From: Streptomyces alboflavus
GTDB taxonomy: Bacteria; Actinomycetota; Actinomycetes; Streptomycetales; Streptomycetaceae
Assembly (NCBI RefSeq): GCF_000716675.1
Contig: NZ_JNXT01000081.1
Span: 1 to 30,338 of the forward strand
Reading direction: 5' to 3'
Length of the DNA: 30,338 nucleotides
The notes beneath the pieces were generated by a model. It saw only the letters and a program-made list of their open reading frames with translations, had not been told where the DNA came from and made no database searches. The first letter of the stretch is position 1. Every line of letters begins with the position of its first letter. Of this stretch, positions 15,983 to 23,686 are shown one piece after another. The position numbers and the translations under genes are program-made.

Positions 15983-16867
15983 ATGACAACCACGCATCCC
16001 GACTGGTCCCTCGACACGAGCTGGTCCCTCGACCAGACCTTCGCCTCCTCCTCGGGCGCCGTCCGCTGGGCCGCCCTCGGCCCGGCCGACGCGGCCCCCG
16101 TGGTCCTGGTCCACGGCACCCCGTTCTCGTCGTACGTCTGGCGGGGCGTCGCCAGGGCGCTCGCGCGCGACCACCGGGTGTACGTCTGGGACCTGCCCGG
16201 GTACGGGGCGTCCGAGATGCGCGCCGGGCAGGACGTCTCGCTCGCCGCGCAGGCCCGCGTGTTCACCGAACTGCTCGCCCACTGGGGCCTGGACGGGCAG
16301 GAGCCCCCTGCCGTCCTCGCCCACGACTTCGGCGGCTGTGTGGCCCTGCGGGCGCATCTGCTGCACGGCGCGCGCTACGCCCGGCTCGCCGTGGTCGACC
16401 CGGTGGCGCTCGCGCCGTGGGGCTCGCCCACGTACCGGCTGCTCGGCGCGCACGCGGACGTGTTCGCCCAGCTTCCGCCCGCGCTGCACGAGGCACTGGT
16501 GCGGGAGTACGTCGGCTCGGCGAGCCACCGCGGGCTGCACCCGGCCGTGCTCGACCGGCTCGTCGCGCCCTGGTGCACGGAGGCGGGCAGGCCCGCCTTC
16601 TACCGCCAGATCGAGCAGAACGACCAGCGGTTCACGGACGAGATCCAGGGCAGGTACGGCGAGTTGGCGCTGCCCGTCCTGGTCTGCTGGGGCACCGAGG
16701 ACACCTGGATCCCGGTGGCGCGCGGCCACGAACTCGCCGGTCTGATCCCCGGCGCCGAGCTGCGTCTGATCGAGGGCGCGGGACATCTCGTACAGGAGGA
16801 CGCACCGGCGGAACTCACGGGGGAGCTCGCGCGTTTCCTCAATGCGGGCCCTCGTACAGTGCGCTGA
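15983..16867 (+). CDS. Alpha/beta hydrolase with Asp nucleophile (haloalkane dehalogenase/epoxide hydrolase-like)
   Basis: 294 residues from the ATG at 15983. The oxyanion-hole motif is HGTPFSSYVW (44-53), close to the HGNPTSSYLW form of haloalkane dehalogenases. The nucleophile elbow is AHDFGG, with D115 in place of the serine of esterases. The triad is completed by D240 (GTEDTWIP) and H268 (GAGHLVQEDAP). Asp nucleophiles indicate hydrolysis through an alkyl-enzyme ester, as in dehalogenases and epoxide hydrolases; the substrate is unknown. It follows the TetR gene by 22 bases and may be co-transcribed with it. Its 3' end overlaps the convergent WYL-regulator gene by 29 bases. Confidence 0.9.
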   Translation: MTTTHPDWSLDTSWSLDQTFASSSGAVRWAALGPADAAPVVLVHGTPFSSYVWRGVARALARDHRVYVWDLPGYGASEMRAGQDVSLAAQARVFTELLAHWGLDGQEPPAVLAHDFGGCVALRAHLLHGARYARLAVVDPVALAPWGSPTYRLLGAHADVFAQLPPALHEALVREYVGSASHRGLHPAVLDRLVAPWCTEAGRPAFYRQIEQNDQRFTDEIQGRYGELALPVLVCWGTEDTWIPVARGHELAGLIPGAELRLIEGAGHLVQEDAPAELTGELARFLNAGPRTVR

Positions 16868-17849
16868 CAGCCGCGGCGGCCCGCGCCAGCTCATCGCGGA
16901 TCTCCGGCGGCGCAAGGACCTCGACGGCGTCGGAGAAGGCGAGCAGGGCGCGCGCCGCGCGCACCTCCTCGACGACGAGGCGCACGGTCACCCACTCCCC
17001 CGTGCCCTCGGCGTCACCCCCCGTCCCGGCTCCCCCGGCACCCGCCTCCTCCAACACCTCCGTGACCACACCCCCGTGCAGCCGCAGAAAGCGCCCGTAG
17101 CGGTCGCGACGCACCCGCGCGGTGACCTCGATGCCGCCGGTCCGCCGCTCCACCCACTGCTTCAACCCCTCCCACACGTCCACGAGTTCGACACCGGGAC
17201 GGCGCCGCACCGCCTCCTCCGTCAGGCTCGCCGAGCGCACCCGGTCCGCGCGGAAGAGCTTCGGCTCGCCGTCCCGGTCGGCCACGAGGTACCAGACGCC
17301 CGCCTTGGACACGAGGCCGTAAGGGTCCAGGGTGTAGTCCCGCACGCCCTCGGACCCGCTGTGCACATAGCTCACGCGCACCCGCCGGTCGGCGAAGACC
17401 GCGTCCTGGAGCGTGCCCAGATGGTCCAGGGGCAGGCCGGAGCCGGGGCCGCGCGTCCAGCGTGAGGCGTCGACGAGGATCCGGCGGCTGGTCAGCTCGG
17501 CGGCGGGCCGGTGCGGTGCGGGCAGCGCCGCCATCACCTTGCGCAGCGCCGAGCCGATGGCCGCGTCCAGGCCGAGCGCGGCGTGGGCGCCCTGCGCGGC
17601 GAGGACGAACAGGGCGCGCGACTCGTCGGCGGTCAGGCCCGTGACGTCGGTGCGGTAGCCGGGCAGCAGGGTGATGCCGCCGTGCCGCCCGCGCTCGGCG
17701 TAGACCGGCACGCCCGCCGCGGACAGCGCGTCGACGTCGCGGTAGATGGTGCGGACGGACACCTCAAGGCGCTCGGCGAGTTCGGGCGCGGGCACCGTGC
17801 CGCGGGTCTGGAGCAGCAGCAGGATCGAGAGCAGCCGGTCGGACTTCAC
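16839..17849 (-). CDS. WYL-domain transcriptional regulator (HTH_11 plus WYL)
   Basis: 336 residues from a GTG at 17849, where homology begins (VKSDRLLSILLLLQ); the frame is open 108 bases further upstream without family features. The DeoR-like helix-turn-helix is about 1-58 (LAERLEVSVRTIYRDVDAL). The WYL domain is about 145-215, with WYLVADRDG at 186-194 and the conserved arginine region FRADRV. A C-terminal WCX-like extension follows, interrupted by a Gly-rich linker (267-285). WYL domains sense nucleic acid or nucleotide ligands in several bacteria. No ribosome-binding site is evident. It is divergent from the LysR gene across 128 bases and overlaps the convergent hydrolase gene. Confidence 0.92.
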   Translation of the reverse strand: MKSDRLLSILLLLQTRGTVPAPELAERLEVSVRTIYRDVDALSAAGVPVYAERGRHGGITLLPGYRTDVTGLTADESRALFVLAAQGAHAALGLDAAIGSALRKVMAALPAPHRPAAELTSRRILVDASRWTRGPGSGLPLDHLGTLQDAVFADRRVRVSYVHSGSEGVRDYTLDPYGLVSKAGVWYLVADRDGEPKLFRADRVRSASLTEEAVRRRPGVELVDVWEGLKQWVERRTGGIEVTARVRRDRYGRFLRLHGGVVTEVLEEAGAGGAGTGGDAEGTGEWVTVRLVVEEVRAARALLAFSDAVEVLAPPEIRDELARAAAAVSALYEGPH

Positions 17850-17961
17850 GCGGTCAAGGATCGCGCACGCCCCCGGCGCCGGACGGCCGGGCGCCCCGGA
17901 GCGGGCGGCGCACGGCGGATCCAGAAGCGACGGAAAAGGCCCGTCAACTGTTCCCAAATTT

Positions 17962-17969
17962 TGCTTATG
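17962..17969. promoter_or_regulatory. Candidate LysR-regulator half-site, own promoter
   Basis: TGCTTATG occurs 9 bases before the LysR start codon within the locally AT-rich AAATTTTGCTTATGATTC. The same octamer recurs in opposite orientation at 18930-18937, upstream of the cysteine dioxygenase-like gene. In 70+% GC DNA such an AT-rich pair is noticeable. Confidence 0.4.
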
Positions 17970-17977
17970 ATTCGACT

Positions 17978-18883
17978 GTGTTCGACTCCCGGCACATCAG
18001 GTCCTTCCACGAAGTGGTCCGCACCGGTTCGTACTCCGCCGCGGCCCGCTCGCTCGGCTATACGCAACCGGCGATCACCCAGCAGATGAAGGCGCTCGAA
18101 CGGTCCGTGGGCACGGTCCTGTTCACCCGCGTCGGCCGCCGGATGCGGCTGACGGAGGCGGGCGAGGCGCTGTCCCGGCACGCCGGGGTGATCCTCGGCA
18201 ACATCGACGCCGCCCAGCAGCAGATGAACGCGATCACGCGGCTGCGCACCGGCCGGGTCAGACTCTGCGCGTTCCCGAGCGCCACGGCCACGCTGATACC
18301 GGAGGCGCTGGCCCGTCTGGCCCGCAACCACCGCGGCATCCGCGTCGAACTCCAGGAGTACGAGCCGCCGGAGTCCCTGCAGCGCCTGGTGCACGGCGAC
18401 GCCGACGTCACCCTCGCCTTCACCTATCCCGGCCTGCACGAAGAGGTGCCGGACGAGGTCGTCGAAGTACCGCTGATGGAGGACCAGTTGACGGTCCTGA
18501 TGCCGACCAGGCACCCGATGGCGCGGCGCCGCTCGGTGCGGCTCGCGGATCTGTCGGAGGAGCGCTGGATCGCGGGCTGTCTGCGCTGCCGGGCCAACTT
18601 CCTGCACGAGTGCGCCGAGCAGGGCTTCGCCCCGGACATCGCCTTCACCACCGACGACAACCTCGTCATCCAGAGCCTCGTCTCCGAGGGCCTCGGCATC
18701 GCGATGATGCCGGGCCTCGTCCTGAACTTCCTGTGCCACCGCTCGGTCACGGGACGCCCGCTCGACCCGGCGTCCCGGCGGCAGGTGTCCGCGTACGTGC
18801 TGCGGGAGCACCTGCGCATTCCGGCCACGTCCCTCGTGCTCGACGAGCTGAAAGCGGTCGCGGCGAACCGCGTCGGCTGCTGA
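17978..18883 (+). CDS. LysR-family transcriptional regulator
   Basis: 301 residues from a GTG at 17978. The winged helix-turn-helix is 1-60 (AAARSLGYTQPAITQQMKALE). The periplasmic-binding-like effector domain is about 92-295. That domain carries three cysteines, C201, C204 and C212 (AGCLRCRANFLHEC), a CxxC arrangement that could sense thiols, sulfur oxyanions or redox state; this is inference. It is the first gene of a same-strand series with a cysteine dioxygenase-like protein and a YeiH-type exporter. In enterobacteria a LysR regulator (YeiE) likewise adjoins yeiH. The AT-rich TGCTTATG motif lies upstream of both this gene and the next. Confidence 0.94.
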   Translation: MFDSRHIRSFHEVVRTGSYSAAARSLGYTQPAITQQMKALERSVGTVLFTRVGRRMRLTEAGEALSRHAGVILGNIDAAQQQMNAITRLRTGRVRLCAFPSATATLIPEALARLARNHRGIRVELQEYEPPESLQRLVHGDADVTLAFTYPGLHEEVPDEVVEVPLMEDQLTVLMPTRHPMARRRSVRLADLSEERWIAGCLRCRANFLHECAEQGFAPDIAFTTDDNLVIQSLVSEGLGIAMMPGLVLNFLCHRSVTGRPLDPASRRQVSAYVLREHLRIPATSLVLDELKAVAANRVGC

Positions 18884-18929
18884 GAGCGGCGCGACCGACC
18901 GCTCCCCCGCGGCAGTTGAACGGCCCACC

Positions 18930-18937
18930 CATAAGCA
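18930..18937. promoter_or_regulatory. Candidate LysR-regulator half-site, dioxygenase promoter
   Basis: CATAAGCA, the reverse complement of TGCTTATG at 17962, is followed by a T-run (TTTTTTG, 18938-18944). It lies about 65 bases upstream of the dioxygenase start, a normal distance for a LysR activator site. This supports a separate promoter for the dioxygenase and exporter genes. Confidence 0.4.
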
Positions 18938-19003
18938 TTTTTTGAGGGAGAGCCAAGAGACTGTCGTTGGACGTGATGGATGCGGCGGCCCGACGCTGCC
19001 GGT

Positions 19004-19585
19004 ATGACCACCCCCACCGCGCACACCCGCACCGCGCCCGCCCGCCCCTGTACGACGCCCCGCCTGGACGCGCTCGTCGCCGAGATACGCGAGGCCGTCG
19101 GCCGCGGCCTGCCCCCGGACCTGACCGCGTACCTGGTGGGCGAGCGCCTCGCACCGCACCTGGGCACCGCCGACCTGCTCACCGCCGAGCAGTGCGAGGG
19201 CGACCCGGACCGCTACCGCCAGCACCTCCTGCACGCCGAGAGCGACGGCAGCTTCTCCGTCGTCGGCCTGGTGTGGCTGCCCGGCCAGCGCACGTCCGTG
19301 CACGACCACGTGTCGTGGTGCGTGACCGGCGTGCACGAGGGCGAGGAGCACGAGCGGCGCTACCGGCTCGTGCCTGCCGAGGACGGCGTTCCCGCGCACC
19401 TCGTCGCCACGGAGGACGTGGTGAACCCGCAGGGCGCGGTGTGTGGTTTCGCGCCCCCCGGAGACATCCACCGGGTGTGGAACGCGGGCGCCGGACGCGC
19501 GATCTCCCTGCACGTCTACGGCGCCGACATCGGTCGGCTCGGCAGCAGCGTGCGACGGGTGTACGACCTCCCGGCCGACCGCTGA
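19004..19585 (+). CDS. Cysteine dioxygenase-family cupin
   Basis: 193 residues from the ATG at 19004; an in-frame ATG at 18980 would add eight. Neither start has a strong ribosome-binding site. The cupin metal site is visible as H100 and H102 (SVHDHVSWC) and H156 (GDIHRVWN), the three-His iron ligand set of thiol dioxygenases. Bacterial CDO hallmarks PGQRTSVHDH and VHEGEEHERRY are present. It would oxidise cysteine, or a similar thiol such as 3-mercaptopropionate, to the sulfinic acid. Its stop codon shares a base with the start of the exporter gene (TGATG), so the two are translationally coupled. With the LysR regulator upstream this suggests cysteine overflow catabolism. Confidence 0.9.
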   Translation: MTTPTAHTRTAPARPCTTPRLDALVAEIREAVGRGLPPDLTAYLVGERLAPHLGTADLLTAEQCEGDPDRYRQHLLHAESDGSFSVVGLVWLPGQRTSVHDHVSWCVTGVHEGEEHERRYRLVPAEDGVPAHLVATEDVVNPQGAVCGFAPPGDIHRVWNAGAGRAISLHVYGADIGRLGSSVRRVYDLPADR

Positions 19586-20652
19586 TGGCCCTGCTCGGAC
19601 AGCGCCCGCCGAGAACGGCGTCGGCGCCGCGTCCGGCCGCCGCGCGCCCCACCGGACCCTGGCCCGGCCTCGTCCTGGCCGCTGCGGGCGTCGCGGTCGC
19701 CTGGCTGACGCACCGGCTCGTGCCGGACGTGCCGATGCTGACGGTCGCCATCGTCCTCGGCCTCGCGGCCGCGCAGGTGCCGGGGTCCCGGGTGTGGGTG
19801 CGCGGCTGGGCCAAGCCCGGCCTCACCTTCGCCGCGAAGCGCCTGATGCGGGTCGGCGTGGTGCTGCTCGGCCTGAAGCTCAGCCTGCGCGATGTGCTCG
19901 GGGTGGGCTGGGCGACCGTCGCGATGGTGCTCGTGGTGGTCGCGGCGACGTTCTTCGGCACCTGGTGGCTCGGCCGGAAGCTGGGCCTGCCCGGCGACCA
20001 GCCGCTCCTCATCGCCACCGGGTACTCGATCTGCGGGGCGTCGGCGATCGGCGCGGTCAGCGACGTCTCCCGCAGCGAGGAGCGCGACACGGCCGCCTCG
20101 GTGGCGGTGGTGACGCTCTGCGGGACGCTCGCGATCGCCGTGCTCCCGCTGCTCCAGGGACCGCTCGGGCTCACGGACGCGGAGTTCGGCCGCTGGGTCG
20201 GGGCGAGCGTGCACGACGTGGGCCAGGTCGTCGCCACCGCGCAGACCGCCGGGGGCTCCGCGCTCGGCGAGGGCGTGCTGGTCAAGCTGATGCGGGTGGC
20301 GCTGCTCGCGCCGCTGGTCGCGGGCGTGGCGATCGCGGTACGGGCCCGGCGCGCGGCCGCCGCGGACGGGGCGGCGGGCCCCGGTGAGCGGCGCCCGCCG
20401 CTGGTGCCGCTGTTCGTCGCGGGGTTCGTGGCGATGGTCGGCCTGCGCAGCACCGGGTGGCTCCCGGGTTCGGCGCTCGACGCGGCCGGGGTCGCCCAGG
20501 AACTGCTCCTCGCCGCCGCCCTGTTCGGCCTCGGCAGCGCCGTGGACCTGCGCACGCTGGTACGCACCGGGGGCCGGGTGGGTCTCGTGGGGCTGTGCGC
20601 GTGGGTGGTGGTCGGCGGGGTGTCGTACGCGGGGGTGTGTCTGACCGGGTGA
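19585..20652 (+). CDS. YeiH/UPF0324-family membrane protein (putative sulfite/sulfate exporter)
   Basis: 355 residues, mostly hydrophobic, with about ten predicted membrane spans. It carries the family blocks LMRVGVVLLGLKLSL, ATGYSICGASAIGAV and GASVHDVGQVVATA. The family is annotated as putative sulfate exporter; a direct transport assay is lacking as far as I know. The ATG at 19585 overlaps the dioxygenase stop codon (TGATG), forcing coupled translation. Partnership with a cysteine dioxygenase, whose product breaks down to sulfite, makes removal of sulfite or sulfate the natural role. It converges on the thioesterase gene, 21 bases away. Confidence 0.92.
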   Translation: MALLGQRPPRTASAPRPAAARPTGPWPGLVLAAAGVAVAWLTHRLVPDVPMLTVAIVLGLAAAQVPGSRVWVRGWAKPGLTFAAKRLMRVGVVLLGLKLSLRDVLGVGWATVAMVLVVVAATFFGTWWLGRKLGLPGDQPLLIATGYSICGASAIGAVSDVSRSEERDTAASVAVVTLCGTLAIAVLPLLQGPLGLTDAEFGRWVGASVHDVGQVVATAQTAGGSALGEGVLVKLMRVALLAPLVAGVAIAVRARRAAAADGAAGPGERRPPLVPLFVAGFVAMVGLRSTGWLPGSALDAAGVAQELLLAAALFGLGSAVDLRTLVRTGGRVGLVGLCAWVVVGGVSYAGVCLTG

Positions 20653-20673
20653 GGGGCAGGGTTGGGGGTCCGG

Positions 20674-21543
20674 TCAGCGCAGGCGGGCGCGGGCCAGCTG
20701 GCGGGACTGGGCCACCAGGCGGTCGGCGGAGTCCCAGACCTCGGCGTCCTCCTCCAGGAAGCCGCCGGCGAGGTTGCGGGTGGTGATGGCGACGCGCAGG
20801 GGTCCCGGCGCGGGCTTGGCCCGCACGTGGACGGTGAGCTCGACGGTGGGCACCCAGCCGGAGAGGCCCATCTCGAACGCCGTCGGCGGCAGCGCGTCCA
20901 CGGCGAGAAGCAGCGACAGCGGGTCCGCGTCGCGCCCGTCGGCGAGCCCGAACCAGGCCCGCATCTCGCCCTTGCCGGACGGCTGGCCGAGCGCCCAGCC
21001 GAGGGTGGACGGGTCCAGCTTCAGCCACAGGCGGTCGGCGATCGCGGACGACCCCGGGACCGCGCGCTGCTCGGGCGGGGCGTCGTCGGCGCCGAAGCAC
21101 TGGTCGACCGGGGGCAGCTCCGGAGGCTTGGCGGTCGTGCGCACGTCGTCGGGCAGGGCGTCCAGGTCCCCGTACGAGGCGAGCACGCGCAGCCGCTCGA
21201 CCTCGGTGCCGTCGGCCTCGAACTGCACCAGGGAGGCCTGCCCGGTGGACAGGCCGCGCCCGGTGCGCACGGTCTCGGTGCGGATCACCGCGGGGCCCGG
21301 GTCGGACGCCGTCAGATAGTGCGCGGAGATCGTGAACGGGTCGGAGTGCGGCAGCGCGTGCGCGAGGGCGCGGCCGACGACGGCGAGGAGGTAGCCGCCG
21401 TTGACGGCGCTGACGATGGTCCAGCCCGCGGAGAGGTCGATGTCGTAGACGCCGGGCTCCCGCTGGGTGACCGCGGTGTCGCGGTCGAACTCGCTGTCCC
21501 CGACCGTGGCGCGCGCCATGGGCGCCGCTGCTGTGTCAGCCAT
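20674..21543 (-). CDS. TesB-like acyl-CoA thioesterase (double hotdog)
   Basis: 289 residues from the ATG at 21543; a TTG 15 bases upstream is less likely. Two tandem hotdog domains are about 15-130 and 175-285. The N-terminal WTIVSAVNGGYLLAVVGRAL block corresponds to the NGGyl helix of the 4HBT_3/TesB-like group, and HYLTASDPGPAVIRTETVRTGR is its central strand pair. Predicted role: cytoplasmic hydrolysis of acyl-CoA thioesters; chain preference is unknown. It is 25 bases downstream of the UPF0126 gene on the same strand. The junction is locally AT-rich (21555-21585), which could include a promoter of its own. Confidence 0.9.
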   Translation of the reverse strand: MADTAAAPMARATVGDSEFDRDTAVTQREPGVYDIDLSAGWTIVSAVNGGYLLAVVGRALAHALPHSDPFTISAHYLTASDPGPAVIRTETVRTGRGLSTGQASLVQFEADGTEVERLRVLASYGDLDALPDDVRTTAKPPELPPVDQCFGADDAPPEQRAVPGSSAIADRLWLKLDPSTLGWALGQPSGKGEMRAWFGLADGRDADPLSLLLAVDALPPTAFEMGLSGWVPTVELTVHVRAKPAPGPLRVAITTRNLAGGFLEEDAEVWDSADRLVAQSRQLARARLR

Positions 21544-21568
21544 ACCGGCAACGTACAACAGAAAACTA

Positions 21569-22246
21569 CTAAGCGGTAGCTTTATGTTCTGGCTCCTCGG
21601 TCGCCGAGGAGCGGCGGTTCCAGGCGCGCGGTGCCCGCCAGTGGTAGTGCATCGCGAGCAGCCGCAGGACGAACGCCGTGACGATGGCCAGCGCCGTCGT
21701 GAAGCCGTTCAGCATCTCGAAGCGGATGGACAGGGCGACGATGGTGGCGCCCACGATGGCGGGGACCGCGTACAGGTCGCGGTCCCAGCGCACCAGGGAC
21801 GGCACCTCGTTGGCGATGATGTCCCGCAGCACACCGCCGCCCACCGCCGTCGCCAGGCCCAGGGTCGCCGACGCGGTCAGGCCTAGCCCGTAGTCGTACG
21901 CCTTCGTGGTGCCCGTCACGCAGAACAGGCCGAGGCCCGCCGCGTCGAAGACGTTCACCGCGAACTGGGTGCGCTCGACCTGCGGGTGCAGGAAGAACAC
22001 CAGGAGCGCGGCGAGCAGCGGGGTGAGGAAGTAGCCGAGGTCGGTGAAGGCGGCCGGGGGGACCGCGCCGATCACCAGGTCGCGGAAGAGGCCGCCGCCC
22101 AGGGCCGTGACCTCGGCGAGCACGGCTATGCCGAAGACGTCGAAGTTCTTGCGCACGGCGAGGAGGGCGCCGGAGATCGCGAAGACGAAGATGCCGACGA
22201 TGTCCAGTGCGTGCTGGACCCCCGGGCTGAACAATTCCTGAAGCAC
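21569..22246 (-). CDS. UPF0126/TRIC-type membrane protein
   Basis: 225 residues and about seven membrane spans in two homologous halves. Each half carries a Gly-Gly-Gly-x-x-Arg-Asp signature: GGGLFRD (50-56) and GGGVLRD (136-142), typical of UPF0126. The family has been related to trimeric cation channels and to a glycine transporter; the substrate is unsettled. The GTG at 22246 has GAGGGA about 8-10 bases upstream; an overlapping ATG is out of frame. The last codons before the stop are unusually A/T-rich for this genome. It is followed by the thioesterase gene and preceded by a large inverted repeat that should insulate it from the ABC-transporter operon. Confidence 0.93.
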   Translation of the reverse strand: MLQELFSPGVQHALDIVGIFVFAISGALLAVRKNFDVFGIAVLAEVTALGGGLFRDLVIGAVPPAAFTDLGYFLTPLLAALLVFFLHPQVERTQFAVNVFDAAGLGLFCVTGTTKAYDYGLGLTASATLGLATAVGGGVLRDIIANEVPSLVRWDRDLYAVPAIVGATIVALSIRFEMLNGFTTALAIVTAFVLRLLAMHYHWRAPRAWNRRSSATEEPEHKATA

Positions 22247-22280
22247 GCCGCATTGTCCCTCGCCGGGAGGGTGCCCCCGG

Positions 22281-22480
22281 AATCGCCGGCTCCGCCGAGC
22301 TCGTCCTCAGACGCCGGACGGGCTCCTCCCCACCCGCCCGCCCTCCTGGGGCTCCGCCCCAGACCCCGCTCCTCAAACGCCGGAGGGGCTGAAATTACCC
22401 GCCGGTGCAGCTGTACTCAGCCCGCCCCGGCAAGGTTTTAGCCCGTCCGGCGATTGAGGACGAGGCGCGGAGCGCCGATT
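22281..22480. terminator. Nested inverted repeats downstream of the transporter operon
   Basis: The outer arms, about 22281-22324 and 22440-22480, are near-complementary and share the CTCGTCCTCA...CGCCGGACGGGCT core with the repeat at 11035-11197. Inside lies a perfect hairpin, CTGGGGC-TCC-GCCCCAG (22346-22362). It begins 10 bases past the OppF stop codon, so it probably ends the transporter transcript; it also occupies the upstream region of the UPF0126 gene. About 240 bases here hold no gene. Confidence 0.75.
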
Positions 22481-22490
22481 CGGCCCGCGC

Positions 22491-23675
22491 TCAGTCCTTC
22501 GTCGCGTCGGTCGTCTCTGCCTCAGGCTCCTTCGCCGGGGCACCCTCGTCCGCGGACTCCGCGTCAGCGACATCTGCCGCGGTGGTGACCGACACCACGT
22601 CAATGGCCTCTCGGGCCACGGAGAGCAGCTTCGTGTCCTCCGGCGCCTGGTCCGGCGCGTTCTCCGGGTGGTGGCACGCCACCTGGTGCGCCGTCTCCAG
22701 AGCCACGAACGGCGGCTCCTTGACGGCGCAGATCTCCGTCGCCTTCCAGCACCGCGTGTGGAAGCGGCACCCCTTCGGCGGGTCGATCGGCGAGGGCACG
22801 TCGCCGCGCAGCAGGATGCGCTCGCTCTTCACCCCGCGCCGCTTGGGGTCGGGCACCGGCACCGCGGACAGGAGCGCCTTCGTGTACGGGTGCATGGGCT
22901 TGGTGTACAAGTCCTTGCGGTCCGCGAGTTCGACGATCTTGCCGAGGTACATGACCGCGATGCGGTCGGACACGTGCCGGATGACCGACAGGTCGTGCGC
23001 GATGATCACGTAGGTGAGCCCGAGCTCGTCCTGGAGGTCGTCCAGGAGGTTGACCACCTGCGCCTGGATGGACACGTCCAGGGCCGACACCGGCTCGTCC
23101 GCCACGACCAGCTTCGGCTGCAGGGCGAGCGCACGGGCGATGCCGATGCGCTGGCGCTGACCGCCGGAGAACTCGTGCGGGTAGCGGTTGTAGTGCTCAG
23201 GGCTGAGGCCGACCCGCTCCAGCATGCCCTGGACGGTCTTCTTGATGCCTCCCTCGGGGTTCACGCCCTGGAGCTTGAAGGGCGCACCGACGATCGTGCC
23301 GATGGTGTGCCGGGGGTTCAGCGACGAGTACGGGTCCTGGAAGATCATCTGGACGTCGCGGCGCAGCGGCCGCATCTTCGCCGTGCCCAGGTGCGTGATG
23401 TCCGTGCCCTCGAACTCCACCCGCCCGCCGGTCGGTTCGAGCAGCCGGGTGATGAGTCGGCCCATGGTCGACTTGCCGCAGCCGGACTCACCGACGACGC
23501 CGAGGGTCTCACCGGAGCGCACGTCGAAGCTGATCCCGTCGACGGCCTGGACGGCCGCGACCTGGCGCTGCAGGAGCCCCTTCTTGATGGGGAAGTGCTT
23601 CACCAGGCCATCGACCTTGAGGAGCACGTCCCGCTCGGAGGCCGGGGCGGGTTTCGCCTGCGCGGGGATGGTCAT
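22491..23675 (-). CDS. oppF: Oligopeptide/dipeptide ABC transporter ATPase (OppF-like)
   Basis: 394 residues from the ATG at 23675, with AAGGA 7 bases upstream. The alternative GTG at 23690 overlaps the OppD stop (GTGA) but has no ribosome-binding site. Walker A is GESGCGKST (62-70), the signature is FSGGQRQR (169-176) and Walker B is LVVADEP (189-195). The C-terminal oligopeptide/HPY domain ([15 protein letters not shown]) carries conserved cysteines. It powers peptide import together with OppD. The last 50 or so residues form an acidic, Ala/Glu-rich tail beyond the usual end of the family, probably disordered. It is the last gene of the five-gene transporter run. Confidence 0.95.
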   Translation of the reverse strand: MTIPAQAKPAPASERDVLLKVDGLVKHFPIKKGLLQRQVAAVQAVDGISFDVRSGETLGVVGESGCGKSTMGRLITRLLEPTGGRVEFEGTDITHLGTAKMRPLRRDVQMIFQDPYSSLNPRHTIGTIVGAPFKLQGVNPEGGIKKTVQGMLERVGLSPEHYNRYPHEFSGGQRQRIGIARALALQPKLVVADEPVSALDVSIQAQVVNLLDDLQDELGLTYVIIAHDLSVIRHVSDRIAVMYLGKIVELADRKDLYTKPMHPYTKALLSAVPVPDPKRRGVKSERILLRGDVPSPIDPPKGCRFHTRCWKATEICAVKEPPFVALETAHQVACHHPENAPDQAPEDTKLLSVAREAIDVVSVTTAADVADAESADEGAPAKEPEAETTDATKD

Positions 23676-23686
23676 GTCCTGGTCCT

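Noticed and set aside
17846..19513. 555-codon minus-strand ORF opposite the LysR and dioxygenase genes
   Set aside because: It runs through a promoter region and two well-recognised genes on the other strand; the composition is that of a shadow.
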